Source: Chaenocephalus aceratus
Lineage: Eukaryota > Chordata > Actinopteri > Perciformes > Channichthyidae
DNA length: 64,000 nt
Direction of reading: 5' to 3'
Assembly: GCA_023974075.1 (NCBI GenBank)
Contig: JAMFTG010000065.1
Span: forward strand, 382,501-446,500
In this document: positions 44,662-56,762 of the stretch, piece by piece
Position numbering within the stretch: the stretch's first letter is position 1
Layout: every line of letters starts with the position of its first letter
Notes under the pieces: generated by a model
The model's input: the letters and a program-made list of their open reading frames with translations, nothing else
What the model was told of the DNA's origin: nothing
Databases searched by the model: none
Position numbers and translations under genes: made by a program

Positions 44662-45905
44662 GTTTTATTTACAACAATACCACCCTCAGCTTGACCTAGA
44701 AAAAAACGAACGGATGTGAAACGGGCCAATTCAAGTCTCAACCCAAAGCACAAGAGCACATGAATCTGCTGCTGATGGAGGAATTAAATCACGTTCTCAT
44801 GATATATCAGCTTTAAAACTAAAATATTAATAATGGATTCATCTGCAACTTACTTACAGTTTATCTCTATTGTCTGTTGATGAATTCAATGTTAGTAGTA
44901 TTTAAAGGCCTTGTTTTTGTGTAATACATTTGCAGGTCATCATATTTTGTATTACTTTTATAAAGTACAGTACTTGTGATCAGTTATTTGAGCCGGGTAA
45001 TGTCGTTCATGGCAATGTAAGATGATTTGGATAAAAGTTGTGGCTAAATAAAATGTAATCTAATAGCAAATGAAAAAACAAGCAGGTGTCATTTGGATTT
45101 TAACGATTACAGTTCTGATTATTCTTATTTTTTATTAGGATCCCCATTAGCATGAACATTAGCTTCCTGGGGTCTGCACACACAGTCAAACATACTTCAA
45201 AGAAAAAACAGCTCATCATTTCATGCAATTCACAATAAAGTATGAAGTGAAAACAAACATGATCATCCTATTATAACCGTAGTGTTTATATAATACAACC
45301 AGTTGTACAGAGCCACAGTTCAATTATACTTTATAATACTGAAGTTGATTTTATACAGTTCTTAACATCTCTTTTTTGAGGGAGTCAAACAATGTCACAT
45401 ACTTATTCCAAGAATAAAAAAAAACATATTTATCTTTATTTACAATTCCCATCATACGGTTTATTGAACCTGTGAATCACTTGAGCTTAATGTTGTTGCT
45501 GCTATATTATGATATGATTCAATAATAATTCATTTCATTTTCAAGTCAGTTGTTATTGCTGCAATTGAGATGTTAGACCTTCCAGTGTCTGTAATGCCGA
45601 CACCTGCAGAAGTGACACAACACCGTCCAATATACTGTTAATTACAATCAGCCAGTTGACCAATTACATCACTGCACCCAAAATACAAAAGTAATTCAAA
45701 TAATTTCCCAGCCCTTTCTTTACAGTTTCTAACCATAGACAATGTGGATGATATTTAAATCCTGTGTGTCAGGATTCAGGTCCCAACATCCTAATATCTG
45801 TGTGTAATTCCTGAAGTCTGATCTGGATCTCACCGGAAATAACCTCAAAAATGAAATAGCTGATGGTCAAACATTTAGTAGATATTTTAACTCCCTGCCT
45901 GGTCT
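44662..45905. other. Inter-unit DNA with a repeat fragment
   Basis: 45,120-45,190 (TTATTAGGATCCCCATTAGC, TTCCTGGGGTCTGCACACAC) is a frequent fish repeat. 45,560-45,860 includes CCTAATATCTGTGTGTAATT, shared with 56,350-56,400, which is 3' flank of the receptor tail exon. No separate gene. Confidence 0.6.
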
Positions 45906-46819
45906 TTCCTCATTGCTGCTGTCTCTTGTTGACGGTAGAGTAGAGAGGGGTCCTCTGGAGAGGGCTGGTTCACATTAGAGCAGGCTGGTATCTCTCCGGT
46001 CCTTCACAGCAGAATAATCACATGCAGAGGAGCTGGGATTGGGCATCAGTACCTCAGCAGCTTCACCAGAGCCGTTTCTAAAGTTGATGGTAGAGTATAA
46101 CGCTGCGAGGCAGAGGAGTTTGTGGGAAAGTTGGCCGTGGAATAAACGTGGTTGATGAATTTCCTGAGTCTGGCTTCTGGGGGTGCTCCTGTATCTCCTC
46201 GTAGATACAATCCTTCCAGTAAGAATAGGAAACAGAATTCATCCAATTCAAACTTCACTCAACACTTTTAAAGTAACTTCAGATGTGTAGATATCCTCGT
46301 GCATATCAAATAATAACTTCTTTTAGAAGGGGATGGAATACTTATTTCCCACAGTTAAATGCAAATAATTTTTTTTATTCTGAGTCTGGAGTGAACCCTT
46401 CTTTCCACATGAGATGGTTGGTTTAGCTGTTCTGTATGCAGCTTGATTTAATGGTCTTGGCAAGCATTCATCTGAAACTAAAAATAAGAAAAGTCAAACT
46501 TCTCTCTCGGTTGTTTGTGGGCATATTATTTCAAACTGATTTCCATTTTGTCTTACTGGAAAGTTATGCAGATGACTGAGGGTGGATGGAATCATATGTT
46601 TTAAGTTTGCATGCCTGTTACCTTAATTATTGGAAAATTGGTGTAGTCTTTAAATACAGTACAAAAGATAAAAGGGACTAATTATAAAAGATGCCGAGCA
46701 TTACTATGAAGTTGCATTTCAACTATTTGGTTTCTTTTGGAGTGAGATTGTTGGTCGTTATTACATTTAAACGTTATACCACCCATAGTCCATCCCGTGT
46801 AATCGCTTTGATAACCCAC

Positions 46820-47016
46820 CCTGAGACTTTTATTTGTTGGCATCATGGTACACGGAAAAGTGTTCTTTGTTTTCCCACGTGTCATTTTGAGTAATTTGAA
46901 TGATTTGTTTTCCAACTAAAACTACATCAATACTTCTATATGTTTCATTTGGTTCAGGGTAATCCAAGGTCAAATGAACCCATCCACCCTCTGCATCCCC
47001 ACACGTTAGAGGCCTC
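46820..47016 (-). pseudogene. Unit B D1 Ig exon
   Basis: The open part reads GGWVHLTLDYPEPNETYRSI and KQIIQITQNDTWENKEHFSV. The B-strand Cys is Leu (HLTLDY). The acceptor dinucleotide is CG. Frame is lost at both ends. Confidence 0.8.
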
Positions 47017-47542
47017 ACAGCCGGTAGAGAGAAAGTTCACAACATTTCAGATTCTCAAACTATCTCAGGACACACTTTCAGGATAATGAATACATTGGTA
47101 CAGCTTTAACTGCTATAAGATAACGAGACTCTTATACTACATGATTTATTACTCCTTCTATTGGATGTGTAATAGGCAACTATAATGTAAGAATATTTTA
47201 AAAAGTTTGCCAACTTTAAAGAGGATAACAAGTAAATGATTCTTCCCCAATAACCTCTTTATAGTTAAATACAGATTATGTTCCTGTTGTTTAGTGGCTG
47301 ATTATACACTGGACCTAAATTAGATTTGTTTTTTTGATTTTCAGTGGCTCTATCCGGTCCATGGTGTCTGAACATATTAAATAATCTGTAGCTGGTCATA
47401 CAGGCTTTGATTTGTGGATATATTAATAATGAGTGATATCCATCAGTTATAAACATGTATTGAACGGCCTCTTATTCTTACAAATGAACAGAGACTTTAT
47501 GTCGGGGCTTTGGCCGGATGTCAGACTCAAACGCAGTAAAAG

Positions 47543-47887
47543 TGTTACGATTTGTGAAGCAGGAAGCAGGGACCCAAATGCAGATTAATGTGACAAAAAA
47601 TAGCTCCTTTATTACAAGGACTAACTATTAACAACCACAGAACAGAACACTCACCGCAGACCACGTCAATACACAAGACGAACCGACAAAGACAGACAGA
47701 AAAACCAGAACTTAAATACACACAAGGACTAATCACACAAACAAGACACAGGTGAGGAGGAGGAGAAAACACAGGGGCACCAGGTGAACACAATCGGGTA
47801 ATCAGACACACCAGGGAAACTAACGACAGGGAACCACAGACAGATCTAGACAAGACAACAACCACAAACACTAGACAGATCTTAACA
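47543..47887. mobile_element. Solo LTR (345 bp) in unit B intron 1
   Basis: TGTTACGATTTGTGAAGCAG...CTTAACA with perfect 5-bp duplications AAAAG (47,538-47,542 and 47,888-47,892). Same family as the solo LTR at 63,321 (shared GACCCAAATGCAGATTAA, ACAGAACACTCACCG, CAATCGGGTAATCAGA). Confidence 0.93.
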
Positions 47888-48197
47888 AAAGTGAGGCAGG
47901 AATAGATAACCAAAAATAAGCTTTATTTACGAAAAGCTGATGAAAGAAAACTGTTTAACAACAAAAACAATCGGAACAGGCAATACGACCAAAACAAAAA
48001 AAACGGAATATCACAAAATCGGCTATATAGCTGCAGATTTAAATAAAATACATCACAGCCTTGAATGATAGGCTATTGGAACTGATTTGTTAAATTAAAT
48101 ACTCATGACGAGAATCAGAAAGTCTCTGATATCAGGAGTCAGACAGAAGTCCATATTTACCGGTAATGATCGAGATGAACAGCAGAAAGCTCCTCAT

Positions 48198-49027
48198 TGT
48201 GATGATCTTGGATACTGAAATCTTCAGTGAGAATATTCTCTGCACGACTTCTGTAACATTGTTTTTATCTGTGCGTTGATATTGATCACAGCTGTGTTTC
48301 CTGAGGTGATTGGGTTAGCTAAAAGTACCCTATCTTCTTCCTTCATCTTTCTTCTCTCATCCGTGTGTTTTTTGTATTTGACAGCGTTATTACTATCAGC
48401 CCATAGCTTGTGCTCCAACAGATTGTTTTGTTCCTAATTGTTAATTAATGTACCACTAGCCCAGGACTTCACGATCAAAATTAACTTGGTTCAAATTGCA
48501 CTTTTTCAAAGCAATTTAAGCAACATCCGAGCATACTGTTTATCACAATGCAAATGTAAAGTTAAACAATGTCACTAAGTAGTTCCCTGTGTTATTTTAA
48601 TATTGGTTATGGTTGTTTAGGGAAGTGTTCTAGATAATGAGGTTTGAGCCCTATAGAGTTAGAAAGGTTTGTGAAAGCTAGATGAGTGTAGGAGAAATGT
48701 TCTTCCTTTGTTGTTTTTGAAGAAGAATGAATGTGATATCAGGAATGTTTATTAAATCAAACTTCTTTCCCAAAAAAACATCCAAAAGAAAAACGTACAT
48801 GATGTCAAACCTGAGGTTCTAATGAAAAAATGTCCCTTTACTTTTACTAGAGAGTTCTTTGACTTTGGAAAAGCCCCTATACAATCTCAAAGGAGCCAAG
48901 CTTTCTTTGCATTTTACTGAAAATTGTTACATTTTTCTCTGTTGGTGTTTTAATTTTGGTGTTCTATATAATCATTTTGCTTCTCTGAGTAAAGCACTAT
49001 TGTTCGGTGCCATATACACATCTGCAA
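48198..49027. other. Unit B upstream DNA, paralogous to unit A upstream DNA
   Basis: 48,830-49,027 matches 62,630-62,872 in scattered blocks (AAAGGAGCCAA, ATATACACATCTGCAA versus ATATACACACCTGCAA). No promoter motif assigned. Confidence 0.55.
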
Positions 49028-49317
49028 CAGTGTTTTCCCCTAGGATGGATTCATAGCAGCGGTGCTAAGGCACGTGGGCCAGCATAATGTGAGCGCGGAG
49101 CGCGTGGAATTTTTTAGTGCGTGGGAAGTGCGCCCCGCCAATTTGTTTCTATGTGTGTGCCAGCACAAGAAAGGCTCTTGAGGCCTAGTACCAGGGCCGG
49201 TTCTTGCCAATTTGCTGTCCTAGACGAGATTTTAGGCGAGATTTTATATATAAAGAATAAATGAAAATCTCTACAAAAGACAAATACACTACAAAAACAG
49301 AAACGTATTGACATAGG

Positions 49318-50260
49318 CAGAGATGGGGTCGTTACTAAAAAAAGTTATATATTACATATTACTTTAAAAAAAAAAAGTATATATTACACTACTTCGTTAC
49401 TCTCTACATAAAGTAATTCGTACTTTACTCGTTACTTACTCGTTACTTTACTACTCGTTACTTTACGCGTTACTTTACTCGCAGCCCGCCCCTCCCTGCA
49501 GGCAGATCACGCAGACTGCTAAAGTTTCAAATGTTCTCTTTAGTTCAGTTTCCATTGTCGCATAAGACTGATCCAGATCCTGAATGTTTTCCTATCTGAC
49601 CATGGCTGTCCTCTGTCTCCTGCTATCTGACCGTGGCTGTCCTCTGTCTCCTGCTATCTGACCATGGCTGTCCTCTGTCTCCTCCTGCTATCTGACCGTG
49701 GCTGTCCTCTGTCTCCTGCTATCTGACCGTGGCTGTCCTCTGTCTCCTGCTATCTGACCATGGCTGTCCCTTGTCTCCTGCTATCTGTATATTTTGCGCA
49801 GTCTGATCTCTGCTCACGCTGTTGCGTCGGCAGGTTCTCCTGCGTGTTGGCCATGTGTTGCACTGGAGCCAGACTGGAGCACACCGCAAAGACTTCAGCT
49901 GAGCACGTACGAACTGCGCATGCGTGAGTGGCAATAACTCTCCTTACCAGCAGGCGGCGGTAGTGTGTATTCGTCATTCAAACAGGCACAACAACCGGAA
50001 AACAGAGAAGAAGAACAGACTACGTGTGTGATATAAATAAACAACAGCTATGTGCGTTAGCTTCACCTTAGCATGTGTTCTTTGCAGGTGTTTGTTGAGG
50101 TTTGATAATGACTGATTTTAGAAAGTAACGAAGTAAGTGCGTCGTGTCGGGGCGATGTTAGTAACTGTAGTGTGATTACTGAATTATAAAAGTAACGCGT
50201 TACACTACTCCGTTACCGACAAAGTAATATTATTACAGTAACGCGTTACACCCAACTCTG
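49318..50260. mobile_element. Non-autonomous hAT with 31-bp VNTR, copy 2
   Basis: Perfect duplications GACATAGG (49,310-49,317 and 50,261-50,268). Same ends, VNTR unit (49,592-49,790, about six copies) and promoter-like GC block (49,800-49,970) as the copy at 38,945. Confidence 0.95.
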
Positions 50261-51442
50261 GACATAGGTAATATACATCAAAATGGCTTCAAATATATTC
50301 AGTATTGTATGAACATGTTTTAATTGGGGGGAGAACGTCACATCCTCTAGGGCAGTGACCATCAACTGGCGGCCCGCGGGCCACATCCGGCCCGCCAGAC
50401 ATTCTCATCCGGCCCGCCGGTGGTGATGTTAGTGCGTTTTTCCCCCCACTATTTTTTTTTTTACAACGTGAGTAGTGTGCAGTACCGGAGTCCAACAGAG
50501 AGGCAGCAGCTGCGGGACAGTAGACTGTGTAGCCTTCCCTGCCCTGAAGAAGAAGTGTTCCTTCGTTGTGAAGAGCCTGCTTTATGCACTCTGCAGCAGT
50601 AGCCCCGACAGACAGACAGTCCAACGAGCAGGAGCTGCGGGACAGTAGCCTAGAAGTGATCCTTCGTTAGCGTGAAGATTCTAAGCTTTTATGGATTATT
50701 AGGTGATAATAATCCATAAATAAATAAATATATATATATAAAAAAAAAGATGATGATTGCTTTTATAAAAAAATTATTTCTAAAATATGAGGAGAAGTTT
50801 ATGTTTAATCCGTTCGTTCTTTGGTTTTTCCGTTTCAAAACCGAATAAGAAAAAAAAAAACCAGTGTTGTTTTATTGTTTTGCTATTTTAAAACCAAAAC
50901 GTAAAAACAAAAAAACAACACCGGTTTCTATTTTTTCCCATTCGGTTTTGAAACGGAATTTACCGACCCAGTTCGAACTGCAGGTAAGTGTTATAAATAT
51001 ATCTGTCAGCTTATTATTCGGGAGTAGCCTGGTCAGCCCGATGCATGAGTCTGTGATTGCTTCTCGGGTTGTGCAGTTACCTACAGGTGAAAATACAACC
51101 AATCTCGTCTTTGATTAATAGAATGCAGCTTGTTCAAAATCTTTATTCAAGAAAGGGGACTACAAACGTATAGCTGTCATTTTACATTTTGTTTTCTTTT
51201 ATTTGTTCACTTATAAAACAACTAAAACTCCAAACAGTAACATTACTTGAACATAAATAAACACAGGCCGATAGCACACTTGCGCGAACACGGCACATTT
51301 AAACGACAGACACGTCTTAAATATGTTACCAGTCGAACAGAACCTCAAAAATAAAGCGGCAAGTCTCCATTTAACAATGTCTAGGCTACACTAGCCTGAA
51401 TAAAATAGACATACTATGGCTGAATAACTCACAACTGGTGGT

Positions 51443-53307
51443 TTAATGCGAGAAGTTACATTTCCCCTCTGATACCAACCTCTTAATGTCGGGCTTGACA
51501 GCTGTTAGGCTTATACGCAAGCAGTCCTCCAGCGACTGGTGAGACAGTCGGTTCCTTTAATTTGTTTTGATACTGTTCATTTTGAGAACCCAGATTCACA
51601 TGTGTATGTTGACCCAAACATGGTGAGCACATACATAGCCAGCGTCTTCAGTGTCCCATAGTCTTGGGGACAAGACACCCAAAAAGTGCTCAAGCTTTCA
51701 GCACCCGGAGAGCAGCTTGCATCTCGCTGGAGGCCTGCATGTCAATGAGTTGAATCTGAATCGCCGCTTCATCCAACTGCCAGCTTCTTCGCATTAGCGG
51801 AGAATTCTCCGACTAGGCTGATCGAGAATGGGTCACGCACAAATTCGAGGACATCTCTGGTTATGGCAAAGTCATCAAATCTTGTAGAGAAGTTTTCCCT
51901 CAGCTGTGTCATGAATTGCTTCATATTACGAGTGACGTTGCTCTCCCCCACTGTCTTCAGTGTGTTGAAGTGCAGCAGTTTCCCTGATATCAAATCTGTG
52001 TTGAACAGATCCAGTTTCCTCCGAAAGGCATCAAGTTTTTCCACCAAATTCACCACGGATTTTTCTTTGCCTTGTAGTTGTAGATTGAGTGCATTCAAAT
52101 GTGAAAATATGTCTGCTAAAAAAGCGACGTTGCTCATGTATGTTTTGTCTTGCATGATGCACAGGTAGTCAGCTGCTCCTTTGGATTTACTTTGTTTGAC
52201 AAACTCCACAACTTGATCCCTGAGTTCAATGAAACGCTCCAAGGCTTTACCTTTGCTCAGCCAGCGCACGTCATTGTGGAGTAAGAGGTCATCGTGGGTA
52301 GCATCCGATTCCAGCACGAATTTGCGGAAGAGGCGATGTTGGGTACTTGAATTCCCTCTTATGAAGTTAATTATTTTCATTGTTTTGTCCATGACATCTT
52401 TCAGATCCCCGCTTAGCTTGGCGCACAGCACGCTTCGGTGGATCACACAGTGAAGGGCATTTGTCTTTGGAGCAACATTTTTAAATCTGCTCACCATACC
52501 CCTGTTTTTGCCGACCATGGCAGGAGCACCATCTGTCACAATTAAGTTGACTTTCTGTAATAACAGGCCATGTTTTTTAAATAGCTCCTCCACTTTCTCA
52601 AAGATGATTTCCCCAGTGGTATTACCTTCCAGTGGAATCAAAGCCAACAGCTCTTCTTTAAAATCTTTTCCATCAAAGTATCTGACAAAGACGGATAGCT
52701 GTGATATATCAGTGGTGTCAGTGGATTCGTCAATAGACACAGATATATGTTCAGCTTTCTTGACCTCATCAAGTACAAGTCGCTGAACATCCTCCGCCAA
52801 CACATGAAACCCGGCGGGCGGTAGTCGAAGCAGAGAGCGGTACTTGCTTCACGGATGCCACAATCCTATCCATGGATTTGTCGGTGGCGAGTTCCTCCAA
52901 AACTGCCACCATGCACTCCTTAAAAACTTCTGACGTGGCAAATGCTTTATTATTTTTTGTCAGAACCCACACAGCCTGAAGACACGCACTTGTTGCCCTC
53001 TCTTGCTCTGTTGAAGTCCGGGTAATAATTCCGGTGGCACGGGCATATCCAGCTTTCAAGGTGGACATTTTAATGCGACGGGCCTCGGACTTCTCGGATA
53101 CGACTCAGAGAAAGTTGCATGCTTTGTTAAATGATGACGCCTGAGATTGTACTCTTTTGGAACAGCGACCATTTCATTGCAGATAAGGCAAACAGGTTTA
53201 GCCTTACTGAACGATGGCATGATGAATGCGTATTTATCTGTCCATTCTTCATTAAAGCTGCGGTTTTCCACTTCAACTTTACGCTTGAGGCTCTTTGACA
53301 GTGACAT
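51443..53307 (-). pseudogene. hAT transposase (GTF2IRD2/ZBED-like type), few frame breaks
   Basis: Start ATG at 53,307 (MSLSKSLKRKVEVENRSF). A BED-like finger follows: CLICNEMVAV and LRRHHLTKHA. Next come a helical region (KSMDRIVASVKQVPLSASTT), the catalytic core with VSIDESTDTTDISQLSVFVR and VTDGAPAMVGKNRGMVSRF, HNDVRWLSKGKALERFIELR, and a hAT dimerisation tail ending EGKCNFSH at TAA 51,443-51,445. The 344-codon core block (51,769-52,803) is fully open. Breaks: a stop/shift near 53,105 after HATF, one near 52,800, an apparent stop at 51,769, and shifts near 51,530-51,690. In fish and mammals relatives are annotated as GTF2IRD2-like or ZBED5-like. A handful of changes separate it from a full frame. 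Confidence 0.88.
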
Positions 53308-53487
53308 TTTTGCGTGCCTGCATGGCAAAGCACATCCTTATATCCTGCAACCGTTTCCCACCAATCAGGACACGGTATTAATACAAAAGTGAATTCCTTT
53401 CCCTGCCAATCAGGACTGCTTTCAGTTTTATTACCCCAGATACAGGCTTATTAAAAAAAAAATACTTTTTTCAATAAAGTGAACATA

Positions 53488-54001
53488 TTAACCCTCTGGA
53501 GTCGGTGGACGCGCCGGCGCGTCCAGGTATGCATAACTTACGTAATTAATCATATATTTTCGATTATAAGGAGTAGAAATATGATTCAGATATCCGCGGA
53601 ATCGCTGGAAGGGTATAGCTTTCCAGCGGTACCTCCTGTGAGACTGTAACCAGGGCACAGCAGCCAATATGGCCACTCAAAGCAGCTTGACACTGTGTGT
53701 GATTGGTGGATTCGTGTGTCAGTCAAAGAAATCTCGGCCGGCCCATCATGGTCTGAAATGACCAATGGACATCGAGAAATCACTAAGGACCTACCCACCA
53801 AGCAAAACAAACATAAACCACGTGTCTCCCATCAGTTTACGTCTGTGTGGAGAGAGAGAGAGAGAGACAGAGAAAATGGCTAAAAAAAAAAAATGGCTAA
53901 AAAAAAAAAACTTTACAGTAGCCTCAGAACGTGAAGTCTTCGACTCTTCTGAAGAAGAAGAATACAAAGACAACAACATGGATCCATTTGGACATGGGTA
54001 A
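53488..54001 (+). mobile_element. Possible piggyBac-like 5' end
   Basis: TTAA (53,488-53,491) is followed by CCCTCTGGAGTCGGTGG. Downstream (53,875-53,999) a short acidic/basic N-terminal frame reads NFTVASEREVFDSSEEEEYK and MDPFGHG before a donor GGTAAGTG. TTAA target and CCCT terminus are piggyBac hallmarks; the matching right end was not found. Confidence 0.4.
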
Positions 54002-54326
54002 GTGTAAATATTACAGTAATAGTGTACTGGCAATGGGTGGGAAATACCGCGAAAATGAACAATAGGTGTATTGATATATATTTGTTATCGATAGTCATGA
54101 ACTTTTTATTGGGACAAAATAGACTCCATTAGCAAACGTTTACTCTGTGTTAACGTTATTTTGGTGTGTAAAAGTGAGATTACATGTGTAGATGATTAAA
54201 TTAATCATTTATTCGTCCCACAACGGAGACATTTACAGTAGCTATAAACATGTGTTTGCCAGATGAGACTTTGTCATACATAGATTTATTTATATGTGTG
54301 CCTGTGATTATTTTACCGTCCTGTAC

Positions 54327-54460
54327 AGATGAGACTTTGTAATCAGATGAGACTTTGTAATCAGATGAGACTTTGTAATCAGATGAGACTTTGTAATCAG
54401 ATGAGACTTTGTAATCAGATGAGACTTTGTAATCAGATGAGACTTTGTAATCAGATGTAT
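54327..54460. repeat. 18-bp tandem repeat, about 7.5 copies
   Basis: AGATGAGACTTTGTAATC repeated without change; a very young expansion. Confidence 0.96.
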
Positions 54461-54508
54461 GTATATGTGTGTCTGTGATTTTATACTGAATGTAAAGTAA
54501 CTGGAAAT

Positions 54509-54620
<112 letters not shown>

Positions 54621-56462
54621 AAAGTTTGAATGCCCAATTTGTATTTGTACACATCACATGAACCTTGGTATGTAATATGAAGTCATCTATATAATATATA
54701 TATATATATTTATTATGATCTATATATATATATCTATATATGTATAAAACAATCTCTGGCCCCCGAAAGCGTCTCTTGGATTACTTTTGGCCCTTGGACA
54801 AATGTAGTTGGTGACCCCTGCTCTAGGGGTTCAAGATTTTCTTGAACCACAAGTCAAATGCTTCAATCTGGTGCACTTTGAGCAGACCATTACTAGAGAC
54901 CTGATCTAGGAGGTACAAACTCTAAAACACCCCATATGAATCGGTTTACATTTTAATAATCAAATAAGTATGTGAACATAACCAATAACCTACCATAGCC
55001 AATAACAAATAAATGTAACTTATTTTATTTTTGTTGTTCATTTATATCTTATTTTACCTAGTTAACATTTATTTATGTATGCATATTTTTGTATCTCTCC
55101 AACTTTAAACGATATTTTTGGTTTACTGTCCGATAGTATACATTGGAATGATTTCAAACCTGTTTTTATTATCCTAATAATTATAAAGGAGTGCCTTGGA
55201 AATATGTGTTTACATAATTTGTAAACACATATTTGTTTGAGACCCACTGAGATAACTTAAACTAAAATGAACTATCTAAAAACACTCAGAGTCCTTACCT
55301 CACTGGAGCCTCTCAGTCTGACAGGAGAGCTCTCCTCCACCCTGGGAAACATCTACTTCTTATATCCGTTAGCGCAGCTAGCACCAGATGCTAATAACAA
55401 CAGCGCCGGGTACCGGTGCACCCTCTCTCTCGCTCTCTCCTTGCTCGCTCGCTACGCTCGCACTTTGGCTGTGAGCTGCGGGCGCCTGATAGCCCAACAT
55501 CCCCCACTTTTATCACTCTACAGCGCCCATCGTACAGGGCGAATGAAAAGTGTAACCGGGGTGAAAAGGGTGTTACATCTACTTAATTATGAATGTTGTT
55601 ACATCAAGGCGAAAATTAGGATGAGTGCCAACGGTCAAAAATGTTTTTTCCCCCTCCCAGAGTACCAGCGCAGCGCTCCCCAGATCTGGCGCCCTGCAGT
55701 ACATACAAGTGGCAATGTCTCAAGATTTAGCAAAAATACACCTTTATACTAAAAAATAATAATAATTCAACTGCGGCGCTGCGCCACCGCTATTTGTATA
55801 TACTGTAGGGGAAAACACTGTGCAATATCAATTAAAGGATCATTAAGCTCACTCGATTCAAAGGTATACCTTTTTTATTATCAATATAAAATCAAGTTGT
55901 CGCTGTGTCTCTATGGAAAGAGTTCAAAGTTGTCACTGATCAAATTTAAAATGATTGCTTATGCTAAGTGGGGAAATAAGCTATAGAAAAAAAACGTATC
56001 CAGCTGTTTTCACCACAAGGCTCTGCATCCAACCTCGTGTTCAGCAAGGAGCAAATGGTGTATCATGTGAATGCAGCTGAAGGCTTTTGTAGTTGGATAA
56101 CGTTTGGTTAGTTCTCTTTTGTGCATTTGAGATATAACACTTTCAGTCTCCCCTACTGTAGCAATTAAACCTGCTGTTCTGACACCATATCAATACGTCT
56201 GACATGAAATATAAGTTGCCTAATGATGTATCTGCTTGCAAAAGAAAAACAAAATGTCTTTCAAATAATTTTCCAGTCCTTTCTTCACGATTTCCAACAA
56301 TAAAACAAAGTGGATGATTGAGTGAATATCAGGATTCAGGTCCCAACATCCTAATATCTGTGTGTAATTCCTGAAGTCTGATCTGGATCTCACCGTAAAT
56401 AACATCAAAAATGAATGGTCAAAACATTTAGTAGATATTTTAACTCCCTGCCTGGTCTTTCC

Positions 56463-56762
56463 TCATTGCTGCTGTCTCTTGTTGACGGTAGAGTACAGAG
56501 GGTCCTCTGGAGAGGGCTGGTTCACATTAGAGCAGGTTGGTATCTCTCCGTCCTTCACAGCAGAATAATCACATTCAGAGGAGCTGGGATTGGGCATCAG
56601 TACCTCAGCAGCTTCACCAGAGCCGTTTCTAAAGTAGATGGTAGAGTAATGCAGCGAGGCAGAGGGGTTTGTGGGAAAGTTGGCTGTGGAATTAATCTTG
56701 TTTATAGCATTTCCTGAGTCTGGCTTCAGGGGGCGCTCCTGTATCTCCTCGTAGATATAATC
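56463..56762 (-). CDS. Unit A cytoplasmic tail exon
   Basis: The acceptor is CTTCCCTGGAAG. The frame starts DYIYEEIQERPLKPDSGN and ends PLYSTVNKRQQQ with TGA at 56,463. Four tyrosines lie in signalling-like contexts; only LHYSTI fits the strict ITIM. The unit B counterpart uses the same acceptor. Confidence 0.85.
   Translation of the reverse strand, partial: DYIYEEIQERPLKPDSGNAINKINSTANFPTNPSASLHYSTIYFRNGSGEAAEVLMPNPSSSECDYSAVKDGEIPTCSNVNQPSPEDPLYSTVNKRQQQ

Larger units (their letters stand above)
45906..48197 (-). pseudogene. Receptor unit B, decayed
   Basis: On the minus strand: leader (48,161-48,197, MRSFLLFISIIT with donor GTAAATATGG), D1 (about 46,820-47,016), a D2 fragment (46,379-46,484, PLNQAAYRTAKPTI) and a cytoplasmic tail exon (about 45,915-46,212). 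D3, stalk and transmembrane exons are missing. D1 has CTACCG in place of CTACAG at its acceptor, a shift before CGDAEGGWVHLTL and another after VYHDANK. The tail exon keeps YEEIQE and LYSTV-like stretches but is shifted. It is closest to unit A in leader and tail. A solo LTR sits between leader and D1. Confidence 0.8.

Noticed and set aside
47545..47913. 122-codon hydrophobic frame
   Set aside because: Falls within a solo LTR with perfect target duplications; no domain recognised.
52229..52786. Plus-strand open frames opposite the hAT transposase
   Set aside because: They are antisense shadows of the transposase; the minus-strand frame shows family motifs.
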